NCBI GenBank assembly: GCA_900753715.1
Contig: CAAEAE010000089.1
Coordinates: 1-7,233 of the forward strand
From: an uncultured Roseburia sp.
GTDB taxonomy: Bacteria > Bacillota_A > Clostridia > Lachnospirales > Lachnospiraceae
Direction of reading: 5' to 3'
Length of the DNA: 7,233 nucleotides
A model generated the notes under the pieces. It made no database searches. It was not told where the DNA came from and worked only from the letters and a program-made list of their open reading frames with translations. Numbering within the stretch: position 1 is the stretch's first letter; each line of letters opens with the position of its first letter. Positions 1-4,387 of this stretch are shown one piece after another. The position numbers and the translations under genes are program-made.

Positions 1-7
1 ACCCAAG

Positions 8-94
8 AAAGGAGTTATTCTGATATCTATGATACCATACAAACAGCTTTCTTTGGCAGATATTTTTTCAGATTGCCAAGAAAAACTTGAAAAT
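8..94 (+). mobile_element. 5' end of an IS transposase gene, truncated after about 22 codons
   Basis: A reading frame starts at ATG 29 behind an AAAGGAG motif (8-14; the spacing is rather long). Its first 22 residues begin MIPYKQLSLADIF and continue SDCQEKLEN. I recognise this as the N-terminus of a DDE transposase group common in Clostridia (IS1182/ISNCY-like; exact family uncertain). After Asn22 (about position 94) the similarity stops, and the DNA becomes the antisense of the ATPase remnant. The frame stays open to 238 only by chance, so the predicted 69-residue product is a chimera and not a real gene. The left part of the element, including its terminal inverted repeat, would lie outside the window. 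Transposase identity rests on remembered family sequence. Confidence 0.55.
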
Positions 95-612
95 GCAGAC
101 TTTTTCAAAAACCAGACCCATGTAACTGTAGTAATCCGGCTTAATTCGTCTTTCCCATACTGCCTGCTGTGCTCCGGTTTCAATCAATGTTCTGTTGGCA
201 AATACATATCGGTACCAGAATCGAAACATAAAGTCTGAGATGCCATAAATCGTTTTCGGGATGATTCCTTTTCTCCAAATGGTGTCTCTTTATGCAGGAT
301 TCCAAGCTCACACAAGGTTTTAATATATTTCAGGCACTTGGCTGAGTCCTCACCGATTTTTGTAGAAATCTCATTTGCCTTGGTATATCCGCTTGCAATC
401 GCTTCGATTATCGCACTGTATACGCCCGGCTCCTGTACTTCCTGACTCAGCAACAGCAAAGCCTCTTCATAAAGATAAGAAGTTACTTTCAGATAAGTTC
501 TCTTAATATTTCCCTCGAAGCTTTCCTTCTCATTTATCTGTTGCAAATACAATGGTGTTCCACCATTTGCACCATACAGCATAAGTTTTTCTTCATCAGA
601 AAAACCAGTCAT
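94..612 (-). pseudogene. Remnant of an archaeal-type ATPase (ATPase_2/DUF234 family), truncated at both ends and frameshifted
   Basis: The readable part matches the middle and C-terminal region of the ATP-binding proteins that pair an ATPase_2 domain with DUF234. Landmarks are FSDEEKLMLYG and GGTPLYL (ATPase lid region), YEEALLLLSQEV, and a winged-helix segment (IIEAIASGYTKANEIS). At 253-256 the coding strand has CGAAAACG. One additional A restores the family sequence RKTIYGISDFMFRFWYRY followed by VFANRTLIETGAQQAVWER, which runs to YMGLVFEKVC at about 94, where the IS fragment begins. The Walker A/B ATPase half is absent: family-like codons start just after an in-frame stop (625-627), inside the end of the sirtuin gene. 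No ribosome binding site is visible. It is almost certainly non-functional. The family call is confident; the cause of the frameshift (mutation or sequence error) is open. Confidence 0.75.
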
Positions 613-616
613 AAAC

Positions 617-1528
617 TTAGCACTTCAGAATTTCTCCAATATCTTCATTCATGCAGACAGACTTTTTCCTTATTTCTTCCGGTGCATATGCTTCACTCTG
701 GTTGAGACACACATAAAATGCATGTTGAAATGTGTTTGTCATCTGCCAAAATGGATATTTTATAATACCAGGGGTATTATATCCTACACCTAGTTCAAGG
801 AACACTATTTTCTGCTTTTTATGATCCTGTATAAATTTCTCGTACCGTTCTGCTGCCTGGTGCCATCCGTCATCTTCAACAAATGTCTGATCCGATCTGA
901 GATTCATACTCATCGGTTTGCCACAACGCGGGCAATATGGAATCAGCCCCGTCGGAACCGTAAGCTTTATTTCTCCGTCTTCCGGTTTTAGCAGCTCCCC
1001 GTCTTTAATCTGGAATCCCTGACTCAGCACCATTTTTTTAATCGCATCTTCATTGTCATAAGTTTTCTTATGGCAAGGCTCACTACATTGAAACAGACCA
1101 TAATCGCCCTGTGTATAAAAGATTCTGTTTTTATCAAAGCCGGCCTTCTGGAAACAATGATCCACATTTGTTGTCAGTACAAAATAATCTTTTTCTTTTA
1201 CCAACTCATACAGGTTCTGATATACCGGTTTTGGTGCATCCATATATCGATTAATATAGATATATCTGCACCAGTATCCCCAGTGTTTTTCCAATGTTTT
1301 ATATGGATAGAAGCCACCTGAATACATATCCGAAAATCCATACTTTTCCTTAAAATCTGAAAAATATTTTTTAAATCTTTCTCCGGTATATACAAATCCT
1401 GCAGATGTGGAAAGTCCTGCACCTGCCCCTATGATAACAGCATCTGCCTGACTGATTTTTTCTTTTATCTGTAATATCTTATCCGAGTAACTGTTTGTAG
1501 AGCCGTTCATCTTCCTCTTTAAAAACAT
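617..1528 (-). CDS. sirTM: SirTM-type (class M) sirtuin, probable protein ADP-ribosyltransferase
   Basis: This 303-residue protein has the Rossmann NAD-binding motif GAGAGLSTSAG at 34-44, the TTNVD segment at 119-123 (canonical sirtuins have TQNID), and YTQGDYG at 138-144. In the last, Gln140 occupies the position of the deacylase catalytic His. Two Cys pairs (C148/C152 and C199/C202) form the structural zinc site. Replacement of the catalytic His by Gln, with Asn121 nearby, is the signature of SirTM enzymes, which transfer ADP-ribose from NAD to protein (classically a lipoylated GcvH-like carrier) and do not deacetylate. ATG 1528 is preferred because AAAGGTGAT lies 5 nt upstream; the internal ATG 1510 has GAGG only 3 nt away. 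The gene overlaps the end of the macrodomain gene, which implies coupled translation with the enzyme expected to reverse its modification. No GcvH-L or LplA2 gene is in view, so the substrate is unknown. Confidence 0.9.
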   Translation of the reverse strand: MFLKRKMNGSTNSYSDKILQIKEKISQADAVIIGAGAGLSTSAGFVYTGERFKKYFSDFKEKYGFSDMYSGGFYPYKTLEKHWGYWCRYIYINRYMDAPKPVYQNLYELVKEKDYFVLTTNVDHCFQKAGFDKNRIFYTQGDYGLFQCSEPCHKKTYDNEDAIKKMVLSQGFQIKDGELLKPEDGEIKLTVPTGLIPYCPRCGKPMSMNLRSDQTFVEDDGWHQAAERYEKFIQDHKKQKIVFLELGVGYNTPGIIKYPFWQMTNTFQHAFYVCLNQSEAYAPEEIRKKSVCMNEDIGEILKC

Positions 1529-2252
1529 TAAATATCACCTTTATCTTTGATTTTGTCTTTTCCTTATATTGCTTTACTGTCTGTACTGCCAGCTCTGCAG
1601 CTCTTTTATTCGGGAACATAAATACACCGGTTGAGATACAACAAAAAGCAATACTCTTTACTCCATTCTCATCCGCTATCCTAAGACACGATTCATAGCA
1701 GGATATCAGCAACTGCTCATGTTTCTTTGTCAGTTTTCCCTGTACAATCGGACCAACTGTATGAATTACATGATCGCAGGGCAGATTAAACGCCGGGGTG
1801 ATCTTTGCCTGACCTGTCGGTTCTTCGTGTCCCTGTTTCATCATCATATTATTGCAATAGTTTCGAAGCTGAATTCCTGCATAGGTATGAATGCAATTAT
1901 CAATACAGTTATGGCAAGGCTGATAGCAGCCTGTCATACCGCTGTTGGCCGCATTTACGATTGCTCCCACTCTAAGTCTTGTAATATCGCCCTTCCAGAT
2001 AAAAAGATCAGGCTGTACCTCCTCCATATCTGCAAGAGTGACAATCCCTTTTTTCTCATTTTCTTCCGAAAGGTACGCATCCTGAATCTTCAAAAATGCA
2101 TGATCCATTTTCCCCGGCATTCTTATATTCATAAGCGATCGGAGCAGCATTTTCTGCTCGCCTTCATCTGATGGAATCTGCATGTTCTCATACTCCGGTC
2201 GCTCTTTCAGTAAACCTTCAATCAAATATCTTCTTCTGTCATTCTGATTCAT
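1479..2252 (-). CDS. Zinc-dependent macrodomain protein, probable ADP-ribosyl hydrolase
   Basis: The product is 257 residues from ATG 2252. An N-terminal helical extension (about 1-75) precedes a macrodomain with WKGDIT at 86-91, IVNAANSGMTGC at 98-109, a cysteine/histidine-rich insertion CYQPCHNCIDNCIH (109-122), HTVGP near 164-168, and the phosphate-binding loop STGVFMFP at 207-214. The C-x4-H-x-C spacing (C109, H114, C116) fits the zinc site of the Zn-macro family, which removes ADP-ribose added by SirTM. The upstream ATG 2279 is rejected: 2252 has GGTGATC 7 nt upstream, gives the family-like start MNQNDRRRYLIEGLL, and overlaps the ferredoxin stop as ATGA. The 3' end overlaps the sirtuin start by 50 nt. 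Pairing with SirTM is the main support for a writer/eraser function. Confidence 0.9.
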   Translation of the reverse strand: MNQNDRRRYLIEGLLKERPEYENMQIPSDEGEQKMLLRSLMNIRMPGKMDHAFLKIQDAYLSEENEKKGIVTLADMEEVQPDLFIWKGDITRLRVGAIVNAANSGMTGCYQPCHNCIDNCIHTYAGIQLRNYCNNMMMKQGHEEPTGQAKITPAFNLPCDHVIHTVGPIVQGKLTKKHEQLLISCYESCLRIADENGVKSIAFCCISTGVFMFPNKRAAELAVQTVKQYKEKTKSKIKVIFNVFKEEDERLYKQLLG

Positions 2253-2643
2253 TTCCTGATCACCGCTTTCACCGGACATTTTTCATAACAGTTTCCACAG
2301 TGCAGACAGTGCTCCTGCCGGATGACAAAAGGTGTTCCCTTCTCAATACATTTCTGTGGACAATGTTTCATACATGTCCGCAGCCAATACAGGATTCCGT
2401 TATGTAATATCCCTTTTCCTTTATATTAACATTCCCCAGAATATATGTCTCCCGGAAAATCGGATTCACGCCAAGATTAAAATACTCCACTTCCGCCTGA
2501 TCAATGCAGAAAATAATACCGATTTCTCTTGTATCCCCTGGATATACATTTGCAAGATATGGCCGTTCTTCAAAAATGATATCCATCCATTTTTTCTGTT
2601 CATTCTCTGCTACTGCGTAAGCCTTTCCTGACAAACGAATCAT
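2249..2643 (-). pseudogene. Flavin-split-barrel/2x[4Fe-4S] ferredoxin protein, 5'-truncated and frameshifted
   Basis: Residues 1-85 from ATG 2643 (starting MIRLSGKAYA) resemble the second half of a PNPOx-like flavin-binding split barrel. Its family normally has about 60-70 more residues upstream; here an in-frame stop precedes the Met. A ferredoxin module follows: CIGCG, then the frame breaks near 2376 and terminates. One extra base after TGCGG gives CIGCGTCMKHCP and later CLHCGNCYEKCP, two perfect CxxCxxCxxxCP clusters, ending at a TGA (2249-2251) that overlaps the macrodomain ATG as ATGA. The intact overlap and perfect Cys spacing argue that the break is recent or a sequence error. If intact, it would be a cytoplasmic flavin/iron-sulfur electron carrier or reductase partner. 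It is the first gene of the ADP-ribosylation operon, and its loss might reduce coupled expression downstream. Confidence 0.75.
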
Positions 2644-2686
2644 TTCTCAAGCGACAAAAGTACGCACTTTTTTATTACATAGGCAT

Positions 2687-2722
2687 AAAAAGGTGACCAT
2701 GGTTACCTTTTTGTAACCGGTT
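2687..2722. promoter_or_regulatory. Palindromic operator candidate in the HxlR/ferredoxin divergent gap
   Basis: The 12-nt arms AAAAAGGTGACC (2687-2698) and GGTTACCTTTTT (2701-2712) are inverted copies with one mismatch around an AT centre. The right arm also pairs with the next segment: GGTTAC (2701-2706) and GTAACC (2713-2718) are perfect inverted repeats separated by CTTTTT, and AACCGGTT (2715-2722) is itself a palindrome. Overlapping dyads between a regulator and a divergent operon are what a dimeric winged-helix autoregulator such as HxlR would bind. Promoters are weak to the eye: a TATGTAAT-like -10 (2674-2681) on the reverse strand would put the dyad over its -35, and TATAAC at 2754-2759 is a candidate -10 for the regulator. 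Binding by the neighbouring HxlR protein is inferred. Confidence 0.55.
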
Positions 2723-2794
2723 GCTTCTTTTTTATTGTTAGATTTAAATTAAATATAACAGTAAAAAAGGATGTTATATAAGGGAGGCGATCAT

Positions 2795-3115
2795 ATGTTA
2801 ACAAAAGAAGAATTACCGGAATGTCCGGTTGCAACCACAGTTTCGCTCATCGGCAGTAAATGGAAATTGCTGATTATCCGAAATCTGCTGGAACGCCCCT
2901 GGCGATTCAATGAATTAAAGAAAAATCTTGAAGGGATCAGTCAGAAAGTTCTCACCGATAGTTTGCGCTCCATGGAAGATGATGGTCTCATTATTCGCAC
3001 AGTTTACCCGGAGGTTCCACCAAAAGTTGAATACAGTCTCAGCGAATTGGGACTTACTCTGAAACCTATTCTCGACTCAATGGTCGAATGGGGTAACGCC
3101 TATAAAAAAATGTAG
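2795..3115 (+). CDS. HxlR-family winged-helix transcriptional regulator with conserved redox-type Cys
   Basis: The protein is 106 residues, the normal length for this one-domain MarR-like family (HxlR, HypR, YodB, QorR). The hallmark N-terminus CPVATTVSLIGSKWKLLIIR begins at Cys10. The recognition-helix region follows (RFNELKKNLEGISQKVLTDSLR, about 45-66), then the wing (DDGLIIRTVYPEVPPKVEYSLSELG). ATG 2795 is chosen over ATG 2771 because GGGAGG (2782-2787) sits 7 nt upstream and the family begins close to this Cys. In HypR- and YodB-type members the equivalent Cys senses disulfide or electrophile stress, so this protein may be redox-responsive. It is divergent from the ferredoxin-macrodomain-sirtuin operon, with palindromic DNA between, suggesting that it controls both itself and that operon. 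A hairpin follows the stop. Confidence 0.9.
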   Translation: MLTKEELPECPVATTVSLIGSKWKLLIIRNLLERPWRFNELKKNLEGISQKVLTDSLRSMEDDGLIIRTVYPEVPPKVEYSLSELGLTLKPILDSMVEWGNAYKKM

Positions 3116-3140
3116 GAAGATTTTTTAACGGATTGAATAT

Positions 3141-3181
3141 GAAAGACCTATCGTGGATAATAACTCCACAATAGGTCTTTC
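3141..3181 (+). terminator. Intrinsic terminator-like hairpin after the HxlR gene
   Basis: The 11-nt arms GAAAGACCTAT (3141-3151) and ATAGGTCTTTC (3171-3181) pair perfectly. After one mismatch the stem continues with GTGGA/TCCAC (3153-3157/3165-3169) around a 7-nt loop. It begins 26 nt after the HxlR stop. The following TTCGTGTCT is only moderately T-rich, so termination may rely mainly on the long stem. Confidence 0.65.
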
Positions 3182-3253
3182 TTCGTGTCTCCCAGAATAT
3201 CCCTGGTCTCTATGTGATTGACTGACTCATTGCTTTGCTCAATACTCTATCCA

Positions 3254-3630
3254 TCACACCTGATGCTCTAAGATCCATTTCAAAAGGCATTCGTATTCAA
3301 GGCTTCCATCCGCTATAGCAAGGATCGTTTCATATAATTCCTTTTGCGTGTAATCGAGCTCAATACCATTTATGGCAAGGAAAACAAGCATTGCATGTGT
3401 GCCGATGCGTTTGTTTCCATCAATCATACAATGATTTTTATCAGTCCATATCCCAATCTTGCCGCCTTTGCCTGAAGCGTAGGATATAATTCTTCTCCAC
3501 CAAAGGATTGAAACGGATTCTCTAATGCTGAATCCAAGAGATTATAATCTCTTACCCCATCACTTCCGCCATATTCTTCTATAAGCTGAGAATGGAGCAT
3601 TAGTATTTGCTCTTTACTCAGTCTCTTCAT
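3254..3630 (-). pseudogene. doc: Doc-type (death-on-curing) toxin gene split by a 1-nt frameshift
   Basis: The 5' part encodes MKRLSKEQILMLHSQLIEEY, GGSDGVRDYNLLDSALENPF and a continuation to YGLIK, typical of the Doc family. The frame then breaks in an A5 run on the coding strand (3435-3439) and stops. A sixth A restores IKNHCMIDGNKRIGTHAMLV and the rest of the domain, ending ECLLKWILEHQV at the TGA at 3254-3256, for a total of about 125 residues, the usual Doc length. The Fic-fold motif would read HCMIDGNKR, keeping catalytic His, Asp, Asn, Lys and Arg but with Cys and Met where the family usually has Pro and Phe. Doc proteins phosphorylate elongation factor EF-Tu and arrest translation. 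The start codon overlaps the antitoxin stop as ATGA. As written the toxin is dead, because the break falls before the catalytic loop. Confidence 0.85.
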
Positions 3631-3869
3631 TTGGCAAGTACCTCATACGCTTCTTTATTTTTCTTTAGCAGTCTTTTTGATATGGCAAGCACATCCTCAT
3701 CCGGTGCAACCGCACTTTCATCCGCCTTACTAAACTCAATAACGAGATATCGCGGAACATTATTCTTAAGAATGACAGCTGTTCCTCTTTCATCAACAAG
3801 TTTAGTAACCTTGGAAAAATTTTGATTTGCTTCCGTAATGGAAATCATTGTATTGGTATCTATCGTCAT
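3627..3869 (-). CDS. phd: Phd/YefM-family antitoxin of the adjacent Doc toxin
   Basis: The protein is 80 residues. The N-terminal part (about 8-50: MISITEANQNFSKVTKLVDE, then GTAVILKNNVPRYLVIEF) is the Phd/YefM fold that dimerises and binds the operon operator. The acidic, less conserved tail (about 51-80) would wrap and neutralise Doc. GGAGGTG lies about 7 nt before ATG 3869, supporting this start. The stop overlaps the doc start (ATGA), the standard order antitoxin then toxin with translational coupling. A promoter with an embedded palindrome lies directly upstream, consistent with autorepression. The antitoxin is intact while the toxin is broken as written. Confidence 0.9.
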   Translation of the reverse strand: MTIDTNTMISITEANQNFSKVTKLVDERGTAVILKNNVPRYLVIEFSKADESAVAPDEDVLAISKRLLKKNKEAYEVLAK

Positions 3870-3894
3870 GTGAACACCTCCATTTCTTGACTAT

Positions 3895-3924
3895 AGTATA
3901 TCACCTTTTATAGCTATAATTCAA
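3895..3924 (-). promoter_or_regulatory. Promoter of the phd-doc operon with embedded palindrome
   Basis: On the reverse strand TTGAAT (3924-3919) and TATACT (3900-3895) are separated by 18 nt, a good sigma-A-type promoter 26 nt before the antitoxin start. The spacer contains the perfect palindrome TATAGCTATA (3909-3918), and another TATAG occurs next to the -10. This is a natural place for a Phd dimer to bind and repress. Operator function is inferred. Confidence 0.65.
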
Positions 3925-4235
3925 CCTATAATTTTAGGGCGGATCAAAATCAATTTCGTAAAGTGAAATTTTTAATTCCAGTTTTTTGCCCCCGCATCTA
4001 ATTGGAATTTACTTTTTCATTTGACCGTATTATGATTAATATGTATTTACTTGAAATAGATAGTAACAAGCGGCTTTGAGGTGAATCAGCCAGCGGAGGT
4101 TGCGTCGCAGCCAGTGGCTACAAAATGGCTACAGAATTTCCAAGGACGCTACGGATAGCCTAAAATATGTGGAATATGTGGACGAAAAGCGTACTATCAG
4201 TGCATATTATCACGAGAAATTAAGGTCTGGCGCTC
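3925..4235. other. Gene-poor stretch between the phd-doc operon and the intron remnant
   Basis: No gene with a recognisable product is visible here. It contains an imperfect inverted repeat (3964-4019, listed separately). From about 4085 a short forward frame (TTG 4100, reading RRSQWLQNGYRISKDATDSL then DEKRTISAYYHEKLR) runs into the intron remnant. The frame looks protein-like but I do not recognise it; a stop lies at 4082-4084 and there is no convincing start. GC-rich short repeats (CAGCCAG twice, TGGCTAC twice, 4088-4132) stand out from the AT-rich surroundings. It could be a fragment of a gene once interrupted by a mobile element. Confidence 0.35.
3964..4019. repeat. Imperfect 17-nt inverted repeat
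   Basis: TGAAATTTTTAATTCCA (3964-3980) and TGGAATTTACTTTTTCA (4003-4019) are inverted copies with 13 of 17 matches; the inner AATTCCA/TGGAATT is perfect. The 22-nt loop contains a C5 tract. It is too far from the antitoxin start to be an obvious leader structure. It could be a decayed mobile-element end or chance in AT-rich DNA. Confidence 0.35.
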
Positions 4236-4290
4236 GAGTAGGAGGGATTTTTATTAAATTCCCGTCCCCTCACACCACCGTGCGTCAGAC
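4235..4290 (-). mobile_element. 3'-terminal remnant of a group II intron (part of domain V plus domain VI)
   Basis: Read on the reverse strand from 4290, the segment gives GACGCACGGTGGTGTGAGGG, then a G-A-C-GGGA...TCCC hairpin and TCCTACTCGA. This matches the 3' end of bacterial group II introns: the 3' strand of domain V (CGCACGGT), the joining segment, the domain VI stem (GGGAATTT with AAAAATCCC), and the CCTAC motif with the bulged branch-point A about seven nt before the splice site. The 5' strand of domain V (an AGCCG motif with GAAA tetraloop) is not found upstream, and no maturase/reverse transcriptase follows to the right. The intron is therefore only a tail. The expected AY end reads AG if the usual 7-nt distance holds, another sign of decay. 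The call rests on motif memory, not a covariance model. Confidence 0.55.
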
Positions 4291-4338
4291 TGTCTAACAA
4301 ATCCATTTTCTCTCTTTTCTTCTGTTGAAGATAAAACA

Positions 4339-4372
4339 TTGAATTGTCTACACACCGTGTCGACAATTTCAA
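4339..4372 (-). terminator. Hairpin downstream of the Fic gene
   Basis: ATTGTCTACAC (4343-4353) and GTGTCGACAAT (4357-4367) pair at 10 of 11 positions around a 3-nt loop. The stem extends outward through TTGA/TCAA with one bulge. It starts 16 nt after the Fic stop (reverse strand) and is followed in that direction by the weakly T-rich ATGTTTTATC. A terminator role is likely but the U-tract is poor. Confidence 0.5.
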
Positions 4373-4387
4373 GAAAAATCTTATAAA

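Noticed and set aside
29..238. A 69-residue forward gene
   Set aside because: Only the first 22 codons look like real coding sequence (transposase); the rest is antisense to the ATPase remnant, so the frame is a chimera.
1719..2171. A 150-residue forward open frame
   Set aside because: It lies entirely antisense to the macrodomain gene, lacks a ribosome binding site and shows no domain-like sequence.
2252..2279. ATG 2279 as macrodomain start
   Set aside because: ATG 2252 has a well-spaced GGTGATC site, overlaps the ferredoxin stop as ATGA, and the extra residues are antiparallel leftovers of the ferredoxin CP-motif region in another frame.
2640..2700. A further 1-nt frameshift at the ferredoxin start (adding G to give EKWIRLSG)
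   Set aside because: The restored W-I-R-L-S-G is attractive, but the frame upstream stays open only to a stop near 2700 and does not resemble the flavin-barrel N-terminus, so a truncation fits better.
2771..2794. ATG 2771 as HxlR start
   Set aside because: The strong GGGAGG site lies inside this extension and serves ATG 2795; the family begins near the conserved Cys.
253..3439. Programmed ribosomal frameshifting at the three broken genes
   Set aside because: The sites are only short A runs or a non-slippery GGAC, with no stimulatory Shine-Dalgarno or structure seen; one site sits in an already truncated pseudogene.
4100..4297. A 65-residue forward gene
   Set aside because: It starts at a TTG without a good ribosome binding site and its last third reads through the antisense of the group II intron tail; at most the first part is a gene fragment.
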